From: Bacteroides faecalis
GTDB taxonomy: Bacteria; Bacteroidota; Bacteroidia; Bacteroidales; Bacteroidaceae
NCBI RefSeq assembly: GCF_003865075.1
Contig: NZ_BHWB01000013.1
Location: 54,975-118,974 of the forward strand
Length of the DNA: 64,000 nucleotides
Direction of reading: 5' to 3'
In this document: in pieces, positions 25,601 to 35,123 of the stretch
How positions within the stretch are numbered: position 1 is the stretch's first letter
Layout of the letters: every line of letters begins with the position of its first letter
Made by a program: the position numbers and the translations under genes
The notes under the pieces: generated by a model
What the model saw: only the letters and a program-made list of their open reading frames with translations
Database searches by the model: none
What the model was told of the DNA's origin: nothing

Positions 25601-28296
25601 AACACATCCATTAGTACATAAGCATCTCTATTCGATGAACCTACATAGAATACAGCCGGATGTGTTTCATCAAACTTCGTTTCATGTTCATAAATCCATA
25701 TCGGAATTTGAATCGGCGGATGCTTATCATCTTTAGAGAAAAGAACCGTATTCGCTTCAGCAGTCATTTCTTTGCCCCGATTGTCAATGACAGACATTTT
25801 CAACTTATAAGCCCCAGAAGGAACTTTTTTCCAGTCTACCATCATTTCTCTGTTGGAGATGAATGTTCCTGTTATTATCGGAGTTTGCTCTAATTCATTT
25901 TTAGATTGATCCTTTACACGATATAAACGATAGGTTCCTCCGACTTCTATTAACTGTCCATTCAAATTTTGTGTTTCAAGCACGAGTTTCACCGAATCAT
26001 CCTTACAGTTCTTTTCAGCCAAAGCAACTTCTAAATTCATCGAACGACTTCCTGCTGACACTGTATAAATAGCCGTTTGAGTCTCACCGGCTGCATTCCT
26101 AACTTCTACTTTTATATCATAACAATAGTATACCTTTTCATCATTCTCATAATATTTGTTCCCGTCCAATCGTACCGGAATACTAAATCTACCACTCTTG
26201 TCTGTAATCACTTCACCGAAAGCAATATTCCTATGATCGACAACTGTCCAAGCCTCATAAGTTGAATAACTTATACTATAGGAAACAGTAGCATTCCGTA
26301 ACAAAACGCCATTATAAGTTTGTACTTTTCCTTGTACTTGAACTTCATCTCCTAATCGATAGCTATTTGGCTGCTTTTCAAAAGTAATATCAAATGTAGG
26401 ACGTTTATATTCTTCCACCCGAATGATTCGGCTTCCTGCCGATGTAACTAACTCGAAATCACCATTCCGACAAACAGAAGGAATTATAAATTCTGTAGTA
26501 AATGAACCAAACTCATTGGTTTGCAATGTCTTCTTCCCCACTTCCTGATGATTGACATCCTTTAAAGATACTGTATATTCTTTATTCGGAACCACATGAG
26601 CCGAATCCATCTTTTGGTTGTAAACAATTCCTTTCACATATACAGTTTGCCCGGGACGATATAAGGAACGATCAGTCAGTAATATGATATTTTCTCTTAT
26701 TTTATTATCAGTATTACTTCCAAAACCTCTACCCTTGTAAATTTCTTGTTTGGACATAGCAATATCATCGTCTTTGGTTGCTATCAGATACTTATATGCT
26801 GATTTCCAAGGGAACACGACCTCTCCTTGCAACCCTGTAGTGAATTGCTGCAAAGTTTTATCATCTTTGTCATAAAGCGTAATGCACACATTGGGAATAG
26901 GTTGCCCCGTCTTTATATCAAGTACCACAACCTCCAATTGTTTTTCCGATATACTACGAGTCAATACCTTAAGCCTTGTCACTATCAATTCTTTCTCAAC
27001 GTTTTCCACTTCAGAGTTGTCAGGAACAATACACATCCTGTACTTACCCACTTGTTCAGGAACCTTGAGTGTAAAAACAGTATCTTGAGCAAGATAATTT
27101 TCCGGACGAACGACTGAATAATGTTGCTCTGACATCAACTTCTCTGCCAGATAAAACCGGACAGTAAAGCCATCTATATTTTTATGAGAAGCCCTGATTT
27201 TTGTCTCTCCTCCCGGAAAAGTAACCTGTAATGCCCACACTGCCAAAGAAGGAAGTAGAATAGATTTACGAAGATTCTTCAAGTCATTCACTCTACGATA
27301 CTTGGGATACAGTTGAATAGCTTCATCGCAAAGTTGCATAGCCATCGCCAATTGATTCTTTTCTATTAAATACTCGACTTCTGTCACATATATTTCGGCA
27401 CAAACATCGAATGATTTATACTCCTCAATCAGTTTATTTAGTTTTGCAAGATACGGGTGCTGAGCCAATCCTGCCAGTCCCTTCTTCTCATTGATAGCCA
27501 GAGAATCAATCCCACATTCATTCATCGGACGTTGGCGTTTCAAATAACTTAAGTAGGTTAATATATAGCCTTCTTTATCATCTTCCCTTTGATAAACAGA
27601 AAATAGGTTTTCATAAAGTCTCAGAATATCCTGTTTTATCTTTTTTTCCTCTCTGGAAAATCTCATGATTTTACTTAAAGCATCGATACTACGAAAGGCC
27701 AACAGGTGATACATATTATGATGATAATATTCACTTGTCTCACCTAACTCTACAAAAGGAGTATAACCGTAGGAAGGAGTTTTCAGCAACAATACCGAAT
27801 CCTCCATCGACTTACGAGTATGTAATTTGACGCTTTCTATGAACATTCTTTCTGTCCATTCGCGCATATCTGCCGGAACTTCTCCAACAATATCTTCCCG
27901 TTCACGAAGTTGTCTCAGATTTTTATCTACATAATCCGCATAGATTCCTGCAATCAAAGAATGTAAAATGGCGCGGTCCATGGGTATATCTGTCTGTTGA
28001 GCCCACTGCTCCAGACCTTGTAAACCAACATAAAAGCTATCAGGAACAATTATATCACGATATTTCATCCGCCACATATAGGCTTTTAGCATTTGTGGAG
28101 AATTCTTTTCTTTCTCTCCCTTCCGATAGATTACATCCGTCAGCTTTACCACAGTTTCGGGCAAACTTTTCTCTTCTGCTTGCTCCACCTGTTTCCACAA
28201 TTTTTTGTAAGTCTGTGCTTGTACGCATGGGATACTTATCAGACATAGCAGTATTCCCATGCCAATCTGTCTTAGCTTCATAAATTGTGCTTTCAT
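22603..28296 (-). CDS. Alpha-2-macroglobulin (MG2) family protein, intact copy
   Basis: 1897 residues with an N-terminal signal peptide (ends about VQAQ, 28); not an obvious lipobox. A helical N-terminal region (about 30-340) precedes MG-type beta-sandwich domains (NIILLTDRSLYRPGQTVYVKGIVYN near 545 is the MG2 signature), a bait-like middle, the A2M domain (LSETAFFYPQLRTNERGEVSFSFTMPESLTRWNFRGYSHT near 1125-1165, described by key residues F, P, W, R) and an alpha-alpha toroid thioester-domain-like C terminus. No CxEQ thioester motif is present, so it cannot trap proteases covalently; many Bacteroidetes members are thioester-free. It has its own terminator and is a tandem paralogue of the gene at 28777-34484. 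Confidence 0.88.
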   Translation of the reverse strand: MKAQFMKLRQIGMGILLCLISIPCVQAQTYKKLWKQVEQAEEKSLPETVVKLTDVIYRKGEKEKNSPQMLKAYMWRMKYRDIIVPDSFYVGLQGLEQWAQQTDIPMDRAILHSLIAGIYADYVDKNLRQLREREDIVGEVPADMREWTERMFIESVKLHTRKSMEDSVLLLKTPSYGYTPFVELGETSEYYHHNMYHLLAFRSIDALSKIMRFSREEKKIKQDILRLYENLFSVYQREDDKEGYILTYLSYLKRQRPMNECGIDSLAINEKKGLAGLAQHPYLAKLNKLIEEYKSFDVCAEIYVTEVEYLIEKNQLAMAMQLCDEAIQLYPKYRRVNDLKNLRKSILLPSLAVWALQVTFPGGETKIRASHKNIDGFTVRFYLAEKLMSEQHYSVVRPENYLAQDTVFTLKVPEQVGKYRMCIVPDNSEVENVEKELIVTRLKVLTRSISEKQLEVVVLDIKTGQPIPNVCITLYDKDDKTLQQFTTGLQGEVVFPWKSAYKYLIATKDDDIAMSKQEIYKGRGFGSNTDNKIRENIILLTDRSLYRPGQTVYVKGIVYNQKMDSAHVVPNKEYTVSLKDVNHQEVGKKTLQTNEFGSFTTEFIIPSVCRNGDFELVTSAGSRIIRVEEYKRPTFDITFEKQPNSYRLGDEVQVQGKVQTYNGVLLRNATVSYSISYSTYEAWTVVDHRNIAFGEVITDKSGRFSIPVRLDGNKYYENDEKVYYCYDIKVEVRNAAGETQTAIYTVSAGSRSMNLEVALAEKNCKDDSVKLVLETQNLNGQLIEVGGTYRLYRVKDQSKNELEQTPIITGTFISNREMMVDWKKVPSGAYKLKMSVIDNRGKEMTAEANTVLFSKDDKHPPIQIPIWIYEHETKFDETHPAVFYVGSSNRDAYVLMDVFANTGLLESRKLNLSDSIVRFEYPYQSNYGDGIVVNLCVVEDGKVHQGSVKLVKRKPNEKLTMKWDVFRDRLCPGQKEEWKLTVKTPQGKAANAEMLATMYDASLDKIWSRGMNFGLYYGRNLPSAYWDHYAVQDNLFQYIGKTNYLKVSAIAYDHFANQPSSYSLEEPFEECMIYEINYAPYEKRKMISMTGAISTIDIAKLMSAQSKNDSNVSVEEAGMLPETTANIRTNLSETAFFYPQLRTNERGEVSFSFTMPESLTRWNFRGYSHTKNMMLGTLDGEATTSKEFMLTPNLPRFVRVGDKTSIAASISNMTGKKQSGTVCMILFDPMTDKVINTQKQDFAIKAGKAIGVNFLFTVSDEYEVVGCRIVADSGTFSDGEQQLLPILTNKEHLVETLPMPVRGEETRIFSLDSLFNHQSETVTDRRLTIEFTGSPSWYAVQALPSLAFPTDDNAISWSIAYYVNTLAGCIMKSQPRIKALFDSWKQQSGTKETFLSNLQKNQEVKNILLSESPWVLEAQTEEQQKERIVTLFDLNNILSNNSAALARLQKLQDSNGAWSWYKGMRGSRFVTTFILGLNARLAMLTGEKTGGIALKMQRTAFNYLHQSILEEYKQHLKAQKEDMKSISVSGNILDYLYLIAITGEEVPVANTEAYTYYLSKVSELLSSSSEDAKAVAAIVLTKAGKVDEAQKFIASLKEYLTKTDEQGMFFDFNDNPYTWSGMKLRAHVTVMEALSLVGGNDATVEEMKLWLLKQKQTQQWRSPLASVDAIYALLMNGTNLLDNQENVRISIADETLQTTSPDKTTIRGLGYIKRTFTQQNILDSRTIEVEKKDPGIAWGAVYAEYDSPIRDVKQQGRELKVKKQLYVERMTVTNTVQLEPITDKTVLRVGDKVVSRLSIRVDRSMDFVQLKDQRGVCFEPIGNLSGYHWNRGLGYYIDIKDASTNFFFDRLVKGSYILEYSYRVSREGTYETGLATLQCAYAPEYASHSISMLVTVE

Positions 28297-28682
28297 AGTT
28301 TTAATAAATGTTTTACTCTAGATTAACAAAGAAAAGAAATTAAATTCAGAAAATTAAGCTTTTTAGTTAAAATAATCGTTGAAGTGAGGAGCTCCTAGAG
28401 TTTATTTTGATTCTTCACAATGTTTAATAGGTTGTTGGTTGTCACATATTAAGAGAAAAGTTATTCTTACCCTATTATAAACTTCCTTTTGATTAAGAGA
28501 AATTAAAACTTGCAAGTATAAAAACAAAAGTTTCATTTATAGTTTAAGCTCTATAAAAAGAAAGATTACTATTAGAGAACGGAAAGTTTATCATTAATAG
28601 ACAGTAATTTGTTTATTAATGAACATGCTTTAAATATATAGTCCTTATAGTGGTAAGAGACAATACATTCTGTGATATATAA
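28297..28682. other. Intergenic region between the tandem MG2 genes
   Basis: No gene. The 90 bp next to 28296 resembles the region upstream of the second MG2 copy: both contain, on the minus strand, CTAAAAAG, then about 30 bp later CTTTGTTA (CAAAG at 28327-28331 and 34517-34521 on the plus strand), which probably marks a duplicated promoter. A short palindrome AGGAGCTCCT lies at 28388-28397. The rest is AT-rich without recognisable content. Confidence 0.5.
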
Positions 28683-28720
28683 AAAGTGAGGATAACACTC
28701 ATAAACATTATCCTCACTTT
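28683..28720 (-). terminator. Terminator of the second MG2 gene
   Basis: Perfect 13-bp inverted repeat (28683-28695 and 28708-28720) followed by T-rich sequence on the minus strand, 56 bp beyond the stop at 28777. Confidence 0.8.
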
Positions 28721-28776
28721 AATAGTTTATTTATTATACTTTAATCACTTTACAGGTTTGAAAACCTATAGCAGCC

Positions 28777-31700
28777 CTACTTCTCAGAAGATGACACTAC
28801 CACCATCGTTGAAGCTGAATGTGATGCATACTCCGGTGCATACGCACATTGTATGGTAGCCAGACCCGTTTCATAAGTTCCTTCACGACTGACATAATAA
28901 CTATACTCCAATACATAGGTTCCTTTTCCCAAATGATCAAAGAAGAAATTGGTAGAAGCATCTTTGATATCGACATAATAGCCAATGCCATCATCCCAAC
29001 GATATCCAGAAATATTGCCAACCGGTTCGAAACATGCGCCACGTTGATCTTTCAACTGTACAAAGTCCATCGGACGATCAACACGAATACTCAAACGGGA
29101 AACCACTTTATCGCCTACCTGAAGGTTTGTTTTTTCTGTAACAGGCTGTAGCTGGGGTACTTTATTTACGATACGCTCTACATACAATCGTTTCTGTACA
29201 TTCAACGCTCCACCCTGCTGCTTCACATCACGAATCGGTGATTCATACTCGGCATAAGCTGCTCCCCATGCAATACCCTGATCTCGCTTTTGTACCTTAA
29301 TGGAACGAGCATCAACCACGTTCTTTTGAGTAAACGAACGCTTAATGTATCCCAATCCAGGAACAGTTGTTTTACTCGGAGAAATAGTTTCCAACACTTC
29401 GTTAGCTATTGTTATCCGGACATCGCCCTGATTATCGAGAAGGTTCATTCCTTTCATCAGCAACGCATAAATAGCATCAACACTGGCTACCGAAGATTTC
29501 CATTGTTGAGTTTGCTTCTGTGTCAGCAACCAAAACTTCATTTCTTCTACAATTGCTTCATTACCACCAACGAGTTCCAGCGCCTCCATAACATCAACAT
29601 GAGTTTGAATCTTCATGCCACCCCAATCAAACGGATTTTCATTGAAAGCAAAAGACATACCTTGTCCATCTGTCTTTGTCAAATGCTCTTTCAAGGAAGC
29701 AATGAACTCTTGTGCTTCTTTCTTACGTCCTGCCTTATCAAGCACGACAGCTGCAAGAGCTTTCATCTTCATTGAAGAAGATGAGAGCAATCCCCCCACT
29801 CTGGACAGGAAATAATCATAAGCAGCCTTGTTAGCGTCAGGAACTTTTTCGCCTGAAATCGCAATCAGATACAGATAGTCCAGCATATTACCTGGAAGGC
29901 CTGTCATTTTCATCCCTGCTTTCTGCGCTTCGAGAGTAGCTTTATATTCTTTTAAAGCTGATTTATGAAGATAGATGAAAGCATCTTGCTGCATCGCTAA
30001 AGCTAATTCGGTCGGTTTCTCACCTGTAAGCATAAACAAGCGGGCATATAATTCCATGATATAGGTAGTGACATATAAACTTCCGTTCATACCTTTATAC
30101 CACGACCATGCTCCATCACCGTTTTGCAAATTTTGCAGCCTCCTCAAAGCAGCAGAGTTATTGCTGAGAATATTATTCAGATCAAACAGGGTAGCAATAC
30201 GTTCTTTCTGTTGTTCTTCCGTTTGCGCTTCAAGTATCCAAGGTGATTCGGAAAGAAGGATATTCTTCACTTCCTGGTTCTTTTGCAGATTACTAAGGAA
30301 CGTTTCTTTCGTTCCCCCCTGCAATTTCCAACTATCGAATATAGCTTTGATACGAGGCTGACTATTCATGATGTAAGCAGCCAATGTATTTGCATAGTAT
30401 GCATTCGCCCAGGAAATAGCATTATCATTGGTAGGAAGACTCAATGAAGGTAATGCCTGAATAGCATACCAGGACGGATTACCCGTAAATTCAATCGTCA
30501 GCTTACGGTCTGTAGCCGTTGCACTATGGTGATTGAAAAGACTATCGAGTGAGAAAGTACGAGTCTCTTCTCCGCGTATAGGCATTGGAAGGGTTTCAAT
30601 CAAATGTTCTTTATCACTAAGTACGGGAATCAATTGCTGTTCACCGTCACTAAACGTTCCGCTATCAGCTACCATGCGGCAACCTAAGATAGTATATTTA
30701 TCGTCTACTGTGAACTGGAAGCTTACACCGATTGTCGCTCCTGCCTCGACTTTAAATTCCTGTTGCTGGGTACTTACTATCTTATCCGTCATCGGGTCAA
30801 AGAGAATCATACTTACCGTTCCCGATTGCACCTTTCCAGTCATATTAGAAATAGAAGCGGCAATGGAAGTCTTATCTCCTACACGTACAAAACGCGGAAG
30901 ATTGGGAACAAGCATAAACTCTTTGCTGGTTACAGTTTCTCCATCCAATGTCCCCAACATCATATTCTTCGTATGAGAATATCCGCGAAAATTCCAACGA
31001 GTCAGACTCTCGGGCATAGTAAATGAGAAAGAAACTTCTCCTTGCTCATTGGTACGGAGTTGAGGATAGAAGAAGGCTGTTTCGGCAAGGTTGGTACGGA
31101 CATTATCAGTCACCGGAGAGATAGTTTCTCCCTCTGCCTCCAATATTCCCGGAACATTTCCTGCGAGAGCATCCTTTAAACTGCTGCTTCGAGCAGTTAC
31201 AACCGATTCTTCCAGCACTGCTCCTGTCGTTTTCTTTGAAAATTTAGCTCTGTTCTGTTGTGCTGGAGATGCAATTCCTCTTATCCAGAATTCCCCAACA
31301 CCCTGCCCCGGTGCCGCTGGAATTAATGAGGATGGTACTATCACAAAGTGATCATATTCGGATGAAGGTACTTTGAACAGCTTTTTATCCCACTCATATT
31401 CAAACCAAATAGAGGAAGTAAAATTACCCATCCAGCTTATATTTATAAAATTCCGGTTATGGAGTACATTGAACATTTGCCTTTGCTTCCATATCTTATC
31501 CAAAGAAGCGTCATACATTGTTGCAAGCATCTCTGCGTCCGCACCTTTTCCCTGAGGATTCTTAATCGTCAGTTTCCATTCCTCTGTCTGTCCGGGACGT
31601 AACTTATCACGAAAGACCTCCCATTTCATATTCAATTTTTCATCTAATGAACGTTTCGTCAGCCAGACTCTTTCCTGATAAACTTGTCCATCTCTTACCA

Positions 31701-34484
31701 TATATATATTTACAGCAATTCCATCACCATAACTCGCCTGATAAGGATACTCAAAACGAGCAATGGAATCGGATAAATGCAATACTTTACTTTCTAGCAA
31801 TGCCTCGTTACTGAATACATCAACCATCACACAGACATCTTTCTCTGATGTACCGAAATAAAATACAGCCGGATGTGCGGCGTCAAACTCAGTGTTACTC
31901 TTAAAATACCAGTCCGGAGTCTGAATAGGCGGTCGTTTATCATGAACAGAATAAAGGATTGTACTTGTTTCTGCACTTCCTTCTCTACCCTGATCGTCTT
32001 TTGCTGATATCTTCAACACATAGGGCCCCGAAGGAATATCCTTCCAATCGAGGGATATTTCTTTATTAGAAGCAGCGGTTCCGGCAATGATTGGTGTATC
32101 TTCCAATTGCTTCATCGACTTATCTTTGGCACGATACAAGCGATATGTAACTTCTACATCAACAAGCTGACCTTGGTTAGAAGCATAGAAATCAAGTTTG
32201 ATTGGTTCATCCTTACATGATTTCGGCATTAAAGATGTTCTTAAATACAATGAAGTATCTCCTGCAGAAATGACTTTTGTAGATGTCTGTGTCTCACCTG
32301 CGGCATTCGTAACGGTTACTTCTATCAAATAACTAAAGTAGTTTCCCCTACCGTTATTGTATAGTGTATCACCTTCCAATTGTACCGGTATTGTAAATAC
32401 TCCATCAGCACCGGTTGTCACTTCACCGGATGCTATCAGATCATTCATCCTCAACTGCCAGAAACTGTAAGCTGAACGTTTTATGGTATATTTCACCGGA
32501 AGATCTCGTAAAAGGACGCCACTATAAGATTGGACCTTCCCTTTTATCTCTGCTTTGTCTCCCAATGATAATCTCCTTCCTGTTTCTCAAAAGTAATATC
32601 AAATGTCGGACGCGTATACTCTTCCACACGAATACTGGTTTCTCCAACCGGAGTTATCAATCGGAAGTCTCCATTCAAGCAAGCCAAAGGCAAGGTAAAG
32701 CTTGTTGTGAACGAACCGAACTCATTGGTACGTAAAGTCCGTTTGCCCACTTCCTGATTATTGTTATCTTGCAAAGAGACTGTATATTCTTTATCAGAAA
32801 GCACATAAGCAGTACCCAGCTTGGATGCATAAGCAATCCCTTTCACATAAACAGTTTGGCCGGGACGATATAGAGAACGATCAGTTAATAGAATAACTTT
32901 TTCCATCGTATCATTCATAACAGGAGATCTGAAAAATCCGTTTCTGATATCTTTCTTCTCCATAAAAGTATCTTCCCCTTTAGTAGCTATCAGATAGCTA
33001 TACTCAGACTTCCAGGGGAATATAGCTTTCCCTTCTTCATTCGTCGTAAACACCTGCAAAGCTACATCCTTATTATTGTAAAGAGTAACCTGCGCATTCG
33101 AAATAGGATGTCCTGTCCGCGCATCCAATGTTATGACTTCGTATTGTTCTTTGGGTAATTCACTAGTCAAAACATAAAAATGAGTAACATTAAACTCTTT
33201 CTCAATTTCTTTTTTAGCACGGACATCGGGAACAATACGCATTACATACTTACCTACTCCCGGAGCTTTGAAAGTGAAAGTTGTATCTTGAGACTGATAA
33301 TTCTCTGGTCGTATCACTGAATAATGTTGTTCGGATACGAACTTCTTTTCCCGATAAATACGAATAGTAAAACCATCCAGGTTTTTATGCGAAACTTTGA
33401 TCTTCATCTCTTGCTCCGGGAAAGCAGTTTTCACCGTACTGACAGATAAGAAAGGAGCCAAAATTTCTTCCCGCAGATTCTTCAATGCATTGATTCTACG
33501 GTAATCAGGATACAAGCGAATAGCTTCTTCACAGGTCTGCAATGCAGCAAGTGGCTGTTGCCTTTCAAGAATCAAATTAGCTTTTGCCAACAACACTTCG
33601 GCACAAATATCCAGCGTTTTATAATCAGCAGCCAATTTATTCAAGTCTATCATATACGGATCTTCTGCCAGAACATAAGGAGCCGCTCTATCTACCACAG
33701 GATAAAATGAATAATTCGATTCGTATTTCCATTTCAGAAAGTTCAAAGAAGTCAGCACATAACTCTCTTCATCCCCTTTCTCCCGATAGGCAGAAAGCAT
33801 ATTATCATAAAGACTGGAAATATGTTGTTTTACATTCTTCTGCTTATCCAGATACTGCACTCTCAACAAAGCTTCAATGCTACGGGAAGCCAACAAATGG
33901 TACATATCATGATGATAATATTCACTCGTTTCACCCAATTCTATAAAAGGAATGTAGGTACGTGAAGAAGTTTTAAGCAATAATACCGAATCGGACATCG
34001 CTTTCCGGATATGAGTTTGTATTGTATCAACAAATATATTCGCTGTCCAATTGAGCATATCAGCAGAAACCACTCCTACAATATCTGTTTGCTGTCGAAG
34101 GGACCATTGATTTCTTGCTGCATAATCCGCATAAATCCCGGCAAGTAGTGAATGCAGAATAGCACGGTCCATGGGTTTATCGGTATGTTTTACCCATTCT
34201 TCAAGTCCTTTAAGACTAACATAAAAACTATCTGGAGTAATTCTTTCCCGATACTTCATGCGCCACATATAAGCTTTCAGCATTTGCGGAGAATTCTTCT
34301 CCATTTCACCTTTCCGATAGATTTCATCTGTCAGCTTTATCACAGTCTCCGGCAGGCTTTTCTTCTCAGCCTGTTCTACTTGCTTCCACAATTTGTCGAA
34401 AGTCTGTGCATGTATGCCTGAAATACATCCCAAACATAGCAGCATGATCATACCAATCCAGCCTATTCTCATAATCTTTTCCAT
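28777..34484 (-). pseudogene. Alpha-2-macroglobulin (MG2) family protein, tandem copy with frameshift
   Basis: Two overlapping frames together rebuild one full-length paralogue of the 22603-28296 gene. The first frame (34484 to 32544) gives 646 residues with a signal peptide (CISGIHAQ) and the MG2 signature, then runs out of frame after TFDITFEKQEGDY; the second (32565 to 28777, 1262 residues) resumes at LGDKAEIKGKVQSY. The intact copy reads SYRLGDEVQVQGKV here, so one base is missing in the arginine codon near 32566-32568. Downstream the A2M and toroid regions are nearly identical to the other copy. Without the missing base no full protein is made; a sequencing error is possible. Confidence 0.85.
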
Positions 34485-34565
34485 TTTAATTCAATAGATA
34501 ACTAACCTATGAATAACAAAGTAAGGAAATAAAGTTTAATATTTTATACTTTTTAGCTAAAAAAA

Positions 34566-34595
34566 TGAGGATCACATCCTCAAAACGTATCCTCA
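34566..34595 (-). terminator. Orphan terminator-like hairpin upstream of the second MG2 gene
   Basis: TGAGGAT at 34566-34572 can pair with ATCCTCA at 34576-34582 or at 34589-34595; on the minus strand it is followed by a run of seven T. No gene ends here: the nearest minus-strand gene upstream (pepD) has its own terminator at 35039-35072. It resembles the MG2 terminator at 28683-28720. Confidence 0.55.
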
Positions 34596-35038
34596 CTCAA
34601 TGATTACTTAGTGGATCTTATCTCACTTTTCAATTATATATCCCCATTGAAATAATTCATTGCGACCTATTTCGGTGATGATTCTTATCAATAAAGAACT
34701 CATTTTCTCTGCCATAATCTTTAAACCTTATAAAATTACTAATTCTCGAAAAGCGAAAAACTAAATCTCTTCATAAAGAAAGTCTGTTTAAAGCAACTTA
34801 TCCCTCAATAATTACGTTAGTCCTACTGATGTAATTGAACACCCTTCCGACCTTTTCATCTTGTTATCCTTTCCTAATATATGTTCCTCAACACAAGAAC
34901 CAGAGTCTTTGTTTATACCTTGAACATCAAAAAGAGACATGTTTATATTTTATAGCACATTTCTTGATTTGTATCAACCGGATTAGTAATCAAGAGGTTG
35001 AATTGAATTACAACTAAGGCTGATAGTACAGATACGAC
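34596..35038. other. Gene-free AT-rich region
   Basis: About 440 bp between the orphan hairpin and the pepD terminator. I see no convincing gene: a 60-codon plus-strand frame at 34835-35017 has no start-site signal and no family features. Confidence 0.5.
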
Positions 35039-35072
35039 AAAAGGCGCAGAAAGCATATCATCTGCGCCTTTT
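35039..35072. terminator. Terminator of the flippase-like / pepD unit
   Basis: Perfect 12-bp GC-rich stem (35039-35050 and 35061-35072) with a 10-base loop; U-runs on both sides. It lies 51 bp beyond the pepD stop. Confidence 0.85.
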
Positions 35073-35123
35073 TATCTTTTATACCTATCTACATAAATAG
35101 GATAATGATAATATAATAGAAAA

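Noticed and set aside
22603..28296. Thioester protease trap
   Set aside because: No CxEQ motif in either MG2 copy.
26827..29775. Plus-strand open frames across the MG2 genes (for example 26827-27117, 29290-29775)
   Set aside because: They mirror the coding frames of the minus-strand genes, have no promoter or family features and are shadows.
28777..34484. Two separate MG2-type genes instead of one broken gene
   Set aside because: The junction falls inside a conserved domain of the intact paralogue and the second frame would start at TTG in the middle of a strand.
34835..35017. 60-codon plus-strand frame
   Set aside because: No family features and no convincing start region, in AT-rich intergenic DNA.
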